DNA of 64,000 nt from CAZBXE01 sp964496125 (GTDB taxonomy: Bacteria; Chlamydiota; Chlamydiia; Chlamydiales; CAZBXE01). Where the stretch lies: the NCBI GenBank assembly GCA_964496125.1, contig CAZBXE010000001.1:186001-250000 (forward strand). The letters are read 5' to 3'. Below, one piece after another: positions 33,611 through 41,604 of this stretch (its first letter is position 1; the number at the start of each line of letters is the position of its first letter). Below the pieces are notes generated by a model, which searched no databases, was not told the origin of the DNA, and saw nothing but the letters and a program-made list of their open reading frames with translations. The position numbers were made by a program, and so were the translations under genes.

Positions 33611-34771
33611 CTAAAAGTGGTAAAGATGGGTATTGCCATTTGTCATCGTAACGCACATCGTATCCAAAGAAGAACTAAACGTTGACTGAAGTTGTGCAAG
33701 AGGACCATAGGGTGCTAGTTGTGCCGTCTTTAAACAAGTAGTGCTTGAAAAACACCAAACTTTAATCGTGTTTTCTGCGTCTCCCGTCACTAGGCGGTCT
33801 CCTCCTAGCCAACACAAATGCAGGATCGGTTCCGTGTGACCGGAAAACAATTTATAAGGCCGGTAAGATATGAGGGTGGATAAGATAACGTTGCCATTTG
33901 TGTGACCTGTTAACACAAAATTTCCATAAATATGAAAAGTGCTAATAGCTGAGTTTCGAGTTTTAAGAAGCGTACGCGCATTGGTAGTTAGGTCCCAGAT
34001 ATGCAAAGAACCGGTTTCATCGCCTCCAATAAATAAGCGTGTCTCATCTAGAGCGATTTGTGCAACGCTGCCTGTGTCTGGAAAAACCGCAGTTTCGGAG
34101 CCATTTTCTGTGCTGATTTGCACAACCCTTCCACTCAGATTCCTGTGCCCCGCTTCTTTTTCTCCAACGTAAAGGGAATTTCCACGAAGGGCTAGGGCTG
34201 TGATTAGGCGGGGTGTGACATACAGTCGAATCGTGGGGCTCTGTCCATTTTTGTCTATTTTGTTAATGTTCGTACCTGTTACTAAATAATACCAGTCAGG
34301 GTCGGAAACGAAACAATGGCCAGCTATTGATAGGCATGTCAAAGGTTCATCAGCGTACAGGTTGCCCTTGCGTAGCTCTCCATTGAAAATGCCGATAAGC
34401 TCATTTCCTACAATTACGTGTTGAGTGGAATTAGCGAGGCCTGTGTGTACAGAACGCTGATGAACAGGTTGGAAATTTTCAAAATTTTTGACCTGTTGAA
34501 ACTTAGCGATTGGATTTTGCGCGAACAAACGCCTTTCTAAGCTTGAAAGATGGGGCCAGGAGCGGTGAATGCAGCCTTCCAGGACTCGTTGGTCCATGGA
34601 AAGTCGTTGGAACTGCTTGGATGTGTGCCTTATCGTACGAAGATCATCGTAGGTTAATCTGGATAAAATATTTATTAACACTTCTTCCGGTAAAGAAGCT
34701 CGAGACGGAGAGGGCGAGGGAGCAAAAGTAGGCGAGGGGGTCGGTTTTGCTCTAAGTGTAAAATTAAACAT
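33611..34771 (-). CDS. F-box / WD40-repeat protein, copy B (3' end truncated)
   Basis: 386 residues. Same architecture as copy A: Pro/Ser-rich lead, F-box at 26-72 (identical to that of copy A except the flank), WD40 propeller with FSGHTEPILHLCWLGGDRLVTGD and ENTIKVWCFSSTTC near 330-350. It lacks the last 24 residues of copies A and C (DPRLQEQEFTWLDR and following); the reading frame ends at TAG four bases before the neighbouring repeat, so the gene was cut by the duplication breakpoint. The propeller itself is nearly complete. The propeller diverges more than the F-box, suggesting different substrates. Confidence 0.82.
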   Translation of the reverse strand: MFNFTLRAKPTPSPTFAPSPSPSRASLPEEVLINILSRLTYDDLRTIRHTSKQFQRLSMDQRVLEGCIHRSWPHLSSLERRLFAQNPIAKFQQVKNFENFQPVHQRSVHTGLANSTQHVIVGNELIGIFNGELRKGNLYADEPLTCLSIAGHCFVSDPDWYYLVTGTNINKIDKNGQSPTIRLYVTPRLITALALRGNSLYVGEKEAGHRNLSGRVVQISTENGSETAVFPDTGSVAQIALDETRLFIGGDETGSLHIWDLTTNARTLLKTRNSAISTFHIYGNFVLTGHTNGNVILSTLISYRPYKLFSGHTEPILHLCWLGGDRLVTGDAENTIKVWCFSSTTCLKTAQLAPYGPLAQLQSTFSSSLDTMCVTMTNGNTHLYHF

Positions 34772-34843
34772 GCTTTGCCTTGTGAACCTATCTGATTAAA
34801 ATTTCTTTCCAATAGTGAATGAGGGCCAGAGTTGCGAATGCAT

Positions 34844-35612
34844 TTATTTCTGTTTTAACCATGCAAATGTGCGTTCCACTTTCCATCTCACCGATTGAAT
34901 GGTAAAAAAAGCAGAAACCTCCCTTTGATCAGGACGGTCAGAATTGGATTTTCCCATTTTTCTTCTGGGAATGAAGGGGAACAATCCGCGATTGAGAAGC
35001 ATTTGGCGGATTTTGCTTGAATCATACCCCTTATCGGCCTCAAAAATAATCAAGGATCTACTAAATAGACCTTTACCATGCTCTTCAATGTTTAGGCGAT
35101 CAAGAAGCTTTGAGACTTTGTTTCTTTCATCGCCACTGGCGGCTGTAGTTGTAATTGCCAATGGGTGACCATTGTAGTCCACAAGAAGGTGATGTAGGCT
35201 GCCTTTTCCTTTATAGCCATGGTCCACCTCTTCTCCTCCCCCCGGGGCAGGGAAAAAAAGACCCATCGACGAGTACGTGGGTCAGATCAATTTTTTTCTT
35301 TTGGACTGCAATTTGCAGAAGGCCACTTAAAACTCTATCAAAAACTCCGAGGTGTTGCCATTGTAAAAGCCATTGATGCGCTGTCGCCCTAGCAGCATAG
35401 AAACGTCTATCAGGAGGCACGTCCACCCACCGACATCCACGGGCCAGGACGTAAAGGATAGAATTCCAAACATTTCGCAAATTAGTGCGCGATTTACCTC
35501 TTTCCAGTGGAGGCTCCCAGCCCATAAGGCTTTGAATAACAGTCCATTGCTCATCTGTGAGCGTTGTAAAATCTTTTTGCATACCTGTCTCTCGGCAATC
35601 ATTATTAACCAC
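34844..35612 (-). pseudogene. IS5-family transposase (IS427-type), truncated, two frames
   Basis: Two overlapping frames on the minus strand. The first (35211-35612) holds DEQWTVIQSLMGWEPP, GCRWVDVPPD and VDGSFF (first catalytic Asp). The second (34844-35266) holds KGSLHHLLVDYNGHPLA, FEADKGYDS (second Asp) and VRWKVERTFAWLK (catalytic Glu). They meet at a run of seven T (35255-35262 area), so frameshifting could have joined them; the offset is +1. The second frame stops right after the catalytic Glu, missing about 30 residues, and no end repeats were found. It is a dead IS remnant separating F-box copies B and C. Confidence 0.85.
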
Positions 35613-35713
35613 ACATGGGTTTATGACAAGAGACTATATCATGTAGAATATTTATTCAGATGGGTTCATATGCGAATTTGCGATTAAATCCCATCAACAC
35701 AAGAATTTTCTTT

Positions 35714-36919
35714 TTATTCTGAACTGGGAAGAGGCCAAAAAAGCCTATCTAGCCAAGTAAACTCTTGTTCCTGCAATCTAGGATCAAAGTGGTAAAGACG
35801 GGTGCAGGCATCTGTCGTGGTCACGCACATAGTGTCCAAAGAGGAGCTAAAGGTTGGTATAATTTGACGAAGACCCTCTCTTTGCTGTAGTTGTACTGTC
35901 TTTAAACAAGCAGTGGTTGCAAAACACCACACTTTAAGGGTATTATCTACCGCTCCTGTTACTAAGCGGTCTCCTCCGAGCCAACAGAGATACCGAATCT
36001 CTCCTCTATGACCAGAAAATGTTTGTAAAGCCTGGCCAGAGGAGAGGGTTGAAAAGACAACTTTGCCATTTCTGTGACCTGTTAACACAGCGTCTCCATA
36101 AACATGAAAAGTCCAAATGGCCGAATTTTGAACTTGATGGAATGTATGTTCTTTAGTTTTTAGATTCCAAATATGCAAAGAACCGCTTTCATCACCACCA
36201 CTAAACAAACGTGATTTGTTTAGTGCAATTTGATTAACGGTGCCCGTGTCTGGAAAAACGGCAGATTCGTGGCCATTTTCTGTGCTGATTTGCACAACCC
36301 TTCCAGATTCTCCGAGGTAAAGGGAGTTTCCTTCAAGAGCCAGGGCTGTTATTTTGGCGCTTGTCACATGCAGTTGAATCAGTGGACCTTGGCCATTTTT
36401 GTCTATTTTGTTGATGTGCGTACCTATTGCTAAATAGTACCACTCCGGGTCGGAAACAACACGAAAGGCTTCCACTTTAAGGGTTGTTAAAGGTGCATCA
36501 TCGTACAGGTCGAGCTTGGCTAGCTCGCCGGTGAAAATGCCGATAAGCTCATTTCCAACAATAGCGTGTTGAGTGGAATTAGCGAGGCCTGTGTGTACAG
36601 AACGCTGATGAACAGGTTGGAAATTTTCAAAATTTTTGACCTGTTGAAACTTAGCGATTGGATTTTGCGCGAACAAACGCCTTTCTAAGCTTGAAAGATG
36701 GGGCCAGGAGCGGTGAATGCAGCCTTCCAGGACTCGTTGGTCCATGGAAAGTCGTTGGAACTGCTTGGATGTGTGCCTTATCGTACGAAGATCATCGTAG
36801 GTTAATCTGGATAAAATATTTATTAACACTTCTTCCGGTAAAGAATCTTGAGACGGAGAGGGCGATGGAGTAAAAGTGGGCGATTGTGTTGGTTTTGTTC
36901 TAAATATAAAATTAAACAT
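35714..36919 (-). CDS. F-box / WD40-repeat protein, copy C
   Basis: 401 residues. The F-box (about residues 26-72) and lead sequence are identical to those of copy A in all visible positions; the C-terminus (DPRLQEQEFTWLDRLFWPLPSSE) also agrees apart from one residue. The central propeller blades differ, e.g. TSAKITALALEGNSLYLGESG in place of TNALISTLALRGNSLYVAES. It is the farthest from the truncated IS. Upstream sequence and repeat are shared with copy A. Function inferred as for copy A. Confidence 0.85.
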   Translation of the reverse strand: MFNFIFRTKPTQSPTFTPSPSPSQDSLPEEVLINILSRLTYDDLRTIRHTSKQFQRLSMDQRVLEGCIHRSWPHLSSLERRLFAQNPIAKFQQVKNFENFQPVHQRSVHTGLANSTQHAIVGNELIGIFTGELAKLDLYDDAPLTTLKVEAFRVVSDPEWYYLAIGTHINKIDKNGQGPLIQLHVTSAKITALALEGNSLYLGESGRVVQISTENGHESAVFPDTGTVNQIALNKSRLFSGGDESGSLHIWNLKTKEHTFHQVQNSAIWTFHVYGDAVLTGHRNGKVVFSTLSSGQALQTFSGHRGEIRYLCWLGGDRLVTGAVDNTLKVWCFATTACLKTVQLQQREGLRQIIPTFSSSLDTMCVTTTDACTRLYHFDPRLQEQEFTWLDRLFWPLPSSE

Positions 36920-37020
36920 ATCGTGCTCTATTGATGTATTTATAAATAAGTTTCGGTAAACAAATGGATTTTATATTAATATTTCTTAGTGGTCAATGTT
37001 TATCTATTGATCTGTATACG

Positions 37021-37077
37021 CAAATGAATTGAAAGCCTAAAGGGCGCAGGCATATTCCCGATTTTTCAGTTTTTTTT
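37021..37077. repeat. MITE-like repeat, short copy before F-box copy C
   Basis: Same sequence as 33551-33607 to within a few bases, at the same distance from its F-box gene (offset 3470). The right arm has lost its ATTTG end and reads CAGTTTTTTTTGG instead. Confidence 0.6.
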
Positions 37078-37150
37078 GGTCTAATTGGTTTGGGGGCAGC
37101 CCCTAGAAGGCTTCCTCATTTCGGAGAGTGTAGTCACAAATGAAGTTAAA

Positions 37151-37540
37151 TCAAAGATTCCCTAAGAGAGTAATCCCGGCGTGGGACTCTGCAACAAGAT
37201 ATTTTGAACCTTCAACTTCTAAAATATGGATGGCGCTTCGACTCGAAATAGCCCTTGTATCGATGATTTTTATCAGACTTGCCTCGTTGAGTTGGAGGGT
37301 GCGCGTCTGCATCATGCGCCTAAAAAGCCACGCAATCACAGTAAGACAAAGAACAAAAAAGCCGAGAACGAAGAGGGTATGAAGAAGCTCGGCAGTAAAG
37401 TCTATCGTGTTTTCAACGCGAGGTTCTTCTGATTCCGTGGCAACCTGTGAAGGGGATGGGGATTCTTTCTCCTCTGCATAAAGGCAGCTTAGGGTAAAGT
37501 AAAGAAGTAAAAAAAGAGATCTCAGAACCATGTGCGCCAT
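37151..37540 (-). CDS. FliO-like membrane protein
   Basis: 129 residues from ATG 37540; the frame extends upstream to 37666 but would overlap the divergent HAD gene. A signal sequence (MVLRSLFLLLYFTLSCLYA) is followed by a Pro/Ser/Glu-rich segment and a membrane helix (LHTLFVLGFFVLCLTVIAWLF). The C-terminal part, LIKIIDTRAISSRSAIHILEVEGSKYLVAESHAGITLL, has the SPKxSLxLVxVGxxxLLVG-like pattern of FliO, an accessory factor of flagellar export. It stands alone with no other flagellar gene nearby, so it might serve the type III secretion system or have another role. The family match is by pattern. Confidence 0.55.
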   Translation of the reverse strand: MAHMVLRSLFLLLYFTLSCLYAEEKESPSPSQVATESEEPRVENTIDFTAELLHTLFVLGFFVLCLTVIAWLFRRMMQTRTLQLNEASLIKIIDTRAISSRSAIHILEVEGSKYLVAESHAGITLLGNL

Positions 37541-37566
37541 ACTACCTTTTTTTTTGTCCCAAGTCA

Positions 37567-37595
37567 ATGACTTCAAAACAAGGATGTGATACAAT
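37567..37595 (+). promoter_or_regulatory. Possible promoter of the HAD-folB-SDR transcript
   Basis: TACAAT at 37590-37595 with ATGACT 17 bases upstream as a weak -35 box, 11 bases before the HAD start. Located in the divergent gap between the FliO-like and HAD genes. Only the -10 box is strong. Confidence 0.4.
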
Positions 37596-37606
37596 CGTGA
37601 GATATT

Positions 37607-38524
37607 ATGGAATGCAAAGGACTCATTGGACTTGACATCGACGGCACAGTAGCCGTTAAGAATCAAGAAATTACTCCAGAAGTAGTGCTGTATCTTTCAA
37701 CTCTTGTGGAGTCGGGCTGGAAAATTGCCTTTCTTACTGGAAGGTCCTTCCATCAGGGTCTAAAAGCTCTAAAGGCAGTCGGCTTTCCCTACATTCTTGG
37801 TGCTTATAATGGCGCTATACTTGTGGAAATGCCTTCAAACCAAGTTCTTGAAGTAAAGACAATTGCTAAATCCGTTCTGCCAGATCTCTACAAGATCTTT
37901 CAGACTGCGCCTACTGGTTTTATTGCCTATACAGAGAGCCTGGAAAGGGAGCGTTGCTTCTGGAGCCCAACTCACTTTACACCATCTCTTCGTGATTACA
38001 TTCGTGAGCGGTTTTATGCGGTGAACGAGAATTTGGAAGAAACACCTTCTTTCGAATCGTTGCCTTTTCCTTCCTACATTGCCTGTAAGTCGTTTGGACC
38101 AGAGCCTATGATCCGTGTAATCAGCGAGGCAGTAACGCAAACTCTTGGGTTGCACGCTCCTTTTACTTTTGATCGGTTTGATGAGAATAAAAGTCTGATT
38201 TGCATTACACACCCTTTGGCAACAAAGGGAAATGCCTTGCGAGAAATTGCGGAGAAATTCTCGGTGAACGGTCCATTGATCGGCGCAGGAGATGATCTAA
38301 ATGACAAAAGTTTGCTCCAAGCTGCTCACATTAAAGTGGCCATGGCAAGCTCGCCGCAAGAGCTTTTAAAAATGGCAGATGTGATTGCGCCGCCAGCTTC
38401 TGAAAATGGAATTATTTTGGGATTAAAAAAGGCAATTTCATTCCGTAAAAATAAACAAGAAGCGGAAACAAAATTGAAAAAGCCTATCGTAGAAGTGGGG
38501 CTCTTAAGTCCCGGCGAGGAATAA
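37607..38524 (+). CDS. HAD-superfamily (Cof-type) phosphatase
   Basis: 305 residues. Motif I: IGLDIDGTVA at 7-16 (nucleophile and acid Asp); motif II: AFLTGRS near 45; motif III/IV: TKGNALREIAEKF near 206 (Lys) and IGAGDDLNDKSLLQAA near 225 (metal-binding Asp). The C2 cap lies between. A sugar-phosphate or flavin/PLP phosphate substrate is possible; as folB follows two bases later, a pterin-phosphate phosphatase step of folate synthesis is conceivable but not shown. Confidence 0.88.
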   Translation: MECKGLIGLDIDGTVAVKNQEITPEVVLYLSTLVESGWKIAFLTGRSFHQGLKALKAVGFPYILGAYNGAILVEMPSNQVLEVKTIAKSVLPDLYKIFQTAPTGFIAYTESLERERCFWSPTHFTPSLRDYIRERFYAVNENLEETPSFESLPFPSYIACKSFGPEPMIRVISEAVTQTLGLHAPFTFDRFDENKSLICITHPLATKGNALREIAEKFSVNGPLIGAGDDLNDKSLLQAAHIKVAMASSPQELLKMADVIAPPASENGIILGLKKAISFRKNKQEAETKLKKPIVEVGLLSPGEE

Positions 38525-38526
38525 CC

Positions 38527-38883
38527 ATGCAGGGCATCCTTGGGTTTCATGATCTCTTGGTCGCATGCCAGATTGGAGCGACGGTGGAAGAGAGAGAAAA
38601 GCAGCAGTTTTTATCGCTTGATCTCAAAGTGCTTGTTGATCTTAGTCCAAATATTGAAAATGACCAGCTTCAAGAAGGCCTAGACTATAGTAAGATAGCA
38701 GACCTATGCCGTGAGATGGCTGTATCCAAGTCGTATGCTCTTATCGAGACCCTGGCCTTCGACATCGTAAAGAGCGTCCAACAGATGACAAACGCAACCT
38801 ACATCTGGGTCCGGGTAAAAAAAGCCGCGCCTCTTCCTCATGTAAAGTTTTGCTTTTGCGAGCTCGAGGCGGGGGAGCGATGA
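38527..38883 (+). CDS. folB: Dihydroneopterin aldolase
   Basis: 118 residues, the usual length. MQGILGFHDLLVACQIGATVEEREKQQFL has the conserved GxxxxERxxxQ pattern and Glu of DHNA, followed by DYSKIADLCREM and YALIETLAFDI. The catalytic Lys lies in VRVKKAAPLPH near residue 100. It cleaves 7,8-dihydroneopterin in folate synthesis. It overlaps the following SDR gene (ATGA). Confidence 0.9.
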   Translation: MQGILGFHDLLVACQIGATVEEREKQQFLSLDLKVLVDLSPNIENDQLQEGLDYSKIADLCREMAVSKSYALIETLAFDIVKSVQQMTNATYIWVRVKKAAPLPHVKFCFCELEAGER

Positions 38884-39590
38884 AAACAGGGTGGACGTGT
38901 GTTACCGGCGGTGCTAAAAGACTAGGGCGCCAGATTGCCTTGAGCCTTGCAAAACATGGGCATTCGATCGCACTGCATTACAATGAAAGCAAGAGTGAAG
39001 CAGAGGATGTAGCCGCTGCGTGCAGATCTTTTGGGGGCAGAGCCGAGACGATCCAAGGGGATTTTTCAACAAGAGAGAATGTGAACGATTTCCTAAGCGA
39101 ATATCTAGACCGCTTTCCTGAGACCTCGCATTTTGTCCATAACGTGGGAAAAACCCTTTCCAAAGACACGTTGGCAACAACGCATGAAGAGTGGGCTGCG
39201 CTCTTTCAAATAAATTTTTTCTCAGCGCTGCAGATACTACAGGAGCTTTCTCCCTCTCTACGAAAAGCACAAGGGTCGATCACAACGATAGGGGTTGCTG
39301 GGTTACAGCGTTTTTCTGGTAGTACAAAGATTTGTGCTTACCAGGTGACAAAAGAGGCTCTTTGGCATGTAACCCAGTCTCTTGCTCGCGAGCTTGGTAA
39401 AGAAGGTGTGAGGGTAAATATGGTCTCGCCAGGCTATTTAGAGAGCACTACCCTGCAGCCGCAAAGGCCAATACCACTAGGACGTCTCGGTACCTTTCAA
39501 GAGGTAGCAGATCTTGTTGTCTTTCTAACAGGGGAGAGGGCCCTCTATATTTCAGGACAGAATATTGAGGTTTCTGGAGGGCTATCATGA
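38880..39590 (+). CDS. SDR of the pteridine reductase (FolM/PTR1) type
   Basis: 236 residues from ATG 38880, overlapping folB by four bases. The cofactor motif reads CVTGGAKRLGRQIA, the TGxxxRxG form of pteridine reductases, where most SDRs have TGxxxGxG. CAYQVTKEAL near residue 160 carries the catalytic Tyr and Lys. PLGRLGTFQEVADLVVFLTG and IEVSGGLS are the typical C-terminal motifs. With folB ahead it may reduce dihydropterin or dihydrofolate, i.e. act in place of FolA. No folA, folK or folP is in the window to test this. Confidence 0.78.
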   Translation: MKTGWTCVTGGAKRLGRQIALSLAKHGHSIALHYNESKSEAEDVAAACRSFGGRAETIQGDFSTRENVNDFLSEYLDRFPETSHFVHNVGKTLSKDTLATTHEEWAALFQINFFSALQILQELSPSLRKAQGSITTIGVAGLQRFSGSTKICAYQVTKEALWHVTQSLARELGKEGVRVNMVSPGYLESTTLQPQRPIPLGRLGTFQEVADLVVFLTGERALYISGQNIEVSGGLS

Positions 39591-40003
39591 CACGCCGTTT
39601 TCCCATCCATCTGGATGAGGTGAGTATTGACTGTGAGCTTTTTCTTCCTGAGGCCTTAAGTATAGTTGAGGAGGAAAACCGGGTGTACATCTCTTTTCTT
39701 TTCCCTCCGACAACAGGGCATGAGAAAGAAGACGATAAGCTGATTGTGACCTTCTACGTGGATTCGGGAAAAAACAAAGAGGTCCTGGTAGGCTCGAAGA
39801 AGGCAACCCTTTTTTCCCTGAATGAGAAGGTGAGCGCTAAAATTGGAGAAAGCCGTGTAACTTTTGCTTTTGAACCGACAGGAGGGCTTTTCTGTGGACA
39901 TATCCATCCAGCTAGTCCTGAAAGAATGCAGATTTTTATTCGCCCAGTGAGGCTAGAGGGGCCTACAACTTTAAAAGTGACTCTTACAAAAACTCATGCG
40001 TAA
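39587..40003 (+). CDS. Hypothetical protein
   Basis: 138 residues starting in an ATGA overlap with the SDR stop, so coupled to the folate genes. The sequence is beta-rich and acidic (VYISFLFPPTTGHEKEDDKLIVTFYVDSGKNKEVLVG), with no signal peptide or membrane helix. No family was recognised. Confidence 0.65.
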   Translation: MTRRFPIHLDEVSIDCELFLPEALSIVEEENRVYISFLFPPTTGHEKEDDKLIVTFYVDSGKNKEVLVGSKKATLFSLNEKVSAKIGESRVTFAFEPTGGLFCGHIHPASPERMQIFIRPVRLEGPTTLKVTLTKTHA

Positions 40004-40874
40004 CTCCATGTTTTACTTTCTGCTTCTCTTTATTCTCTCTGGCTGCGCTGTGCATCGACCAGATGAGTACCATACCCTGTATGCGCACTTGCAAGCGCTT
40101 CCTTCCCATTTTGAGAAAATGGAAGAATCTGACTATTTTCTCGTAGTCCTCGTCGATGCACGTCATCTGGATTATACTTGCTCAGAAAATCTTCTAGGAA
40201 ATCTTGTGAAGAATCCAGAGACAGGATGCACAGATGGCAGAGTTGGGCATGCTTGGATTCTTTTAAAGGGGAATGGAAGGGTCCTTGAAGGGGGGCATTC
40301 AGGCGAGCTAGGCGTGACCGAACCTAAATATCTGGACGGGATCATGAATTACATCGAGTATGGACGGGCAAATCCAACTGATGAGGAGAAGGAGAAGCCC
40401 CTCTATGAGCCTAATCCTGCTCGCTATCTCTGGTCAGATCTTCACGATGGGTATTTTGAAAAAGGCAGAGGGCGCCACAAGCCCACATTTGCGGCTAAAA
40501 TTGACCTGACGAAGGAGCAATTTGAGAAGATTGTTGCCTATATCCATCCGAAAAGTTACAACTATTGCGACTATTCCTTCACTCGTCATCAGTGCTGCAC
40601 GTTTGTAGCGGATGTAGCGGCTCTTGCCGATTGGACAATTGAGCCTGAACTTTTCTTTACCCTCGCCCAGCAAGTTGAGGTAGGTGGAAGGAGGATGCAG
40701 CTTTGGACAGATCCTCTCTATTCTCAGATTACATTGGCTACTCCAGATATGGTAGAGAAGAGTTTGATTGAGTCCGTGAAGTCGGGGCGAGCACAGTATG
40801 CGCTCGATTGGTATTTAGAATGGATGAACCGGGAGAAAACAACACATGAACTCAAAAATCGCAGATTCAGATAA
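39996..40874 (+). CDS. Lipoprotein with NlpC/P60-like His and Cys motifs
   Basis: 292 residues (ATG 39996; ATG 40008 in frame). A lipobox sits at FILSGC near residue 17, so the protein is membrane-anchored. GRVGHAWILLKGNGRVLEGG near 85-105 and YNYCDYSFTRHQCCTFVADVAAL near 190-212 give a His and Cys in the order of circularly permuted papain-like (NlpC/P60-type) hydrolases. This is a suggestion from motif order only. The gene overlaps the previous one by 8 bases and pncA by 29, so all belong to one transcript. Confidence 0.6.
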   Translation: MRNSMFYFLLLFILSGCAVHRPDEYHTLYAHLQALPSHFEKMEESDYFLVVLVDARHLDYTCSENLLGNLVKNPETGCTDGRVGHAWILLKGNGRVLEGGHSGELGVTEPKYLDGIMNYIEYGRANPTDEEKEKPLYEPNPARYLWSDLHDGYFEKGRGRHKPTFAAKIDLTKEQFEKIVAYIHPKSYNYCDYSFTRHQCCTFVADVAALADWTIEPELFFTLAQQVEVGGRRMQLWTDPLYSQITLATPDMVEKSLIESVKSGRAQYALDWYLEWMNREKTTHELKNRRFR

Positions 40875-41541
40875 CCATGCAGCGTTTCTTTGCATCGATG
40901 TGCAAAACGATTTTCTCCTAGGAGGCAGCCTTGCCGTACCTAATGGGGAAAAGATCATCCCTGTCTGCAATAAGGTGATGGAGAAATTTGATATCATCAT
41001 ATTTTCACAAGATTACCACCCCAAAGATCATGGGAGCTTCGCTTCAAATTTGAATGTAGAACCCTTTAGTAAGACAGAACTTGCTGGCCTTTTGCAAATA
41101 GCATGGCCTGATCATTGCATCCAAGGAACCAAGGGAGCAGCCTTTGCAAAAGCATTGCACTATCCCTCTTTTGTTAAAGTGGTACAGAAAGGAAAAAATC
41201 CCCTTGTAGATAGCTATGGGGCCTTTTGTGACAACACGAAAGATGGAAAGATTGACACGGCGAAGATGACTGATTTACATGAGTATCTGCAAAGAAAAAG
41301 GGTGACTCATCTTTATCTTGCTGGTCTTGCGACCGATTTTTGCGTGGCTTTTACTGCCCTGCAGGCACGAGAGCTTGGCTACGAGGTGTTTGTTATTGAA
41401 GACGCAATAGCAGGAATGGGGCTTGCTTGCGAAGATGCTGAAGGGAAAAAGACCGACACCATCGCAGTGGCTATTGGGAAGATGAAGAAAGCTGGCGTCC
41501 ATTTTGTTCACAGTCGCGAAGCTTTGGCTTCTAGGCTGTAA
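40846..41541 (+). CDS. pncA: Nicotinamidase (isochorismatase family)
   Basis: 231 residues. FLCIDVQNDFLLGGSLAVPNGE has the catalytic Asp near residue 19; SQDYHPKDHGSFASN near 55 supplies the metal-binding Asp-x-His-x3-His; AGLATDFCVAFTALQARELGYEV near 162 has the nucleophilic Cys. It deamidates nicotinamide to nicotinate for NAD salvage. The start overlaps the lipoprotein gene by 29 bases. All active-site residues are present. Confidence 0.92.
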   Translation: MNSKIADSDNHAAFLCIDVQNDFLLGGSLAVPNGEKIIPVCNKVMEKFDIIIFSQDYHPKDHGSFASNLNVEPFSKTELAGLLQIAWPDHCIQGTKGAAFAKALHYPSFVKVVQKGKNPLVDSYGAFCDNTKDGKIDTAKMTDLHEYLQRKRVTHLYLAGLATDFCVAFTALQARELGYEVFVIEDAIAGMGLACEDAEGKKTDTIAVAIGKMKKAGVHFVHSREALASRL

Positions 41542-41604
41542 CGCAAGCTAACTGGGGGCGTTAGGGTAGAGGTTTTTCTCAAATCATCCCGGAATAGCTG
41601 ATGG

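Noticed and set aside
32217..37077. CRISPR-like or direct-repeat array
   Set aside because: The repeated blocks are whole paralogous genes with flanks, not short repeats with spacers.
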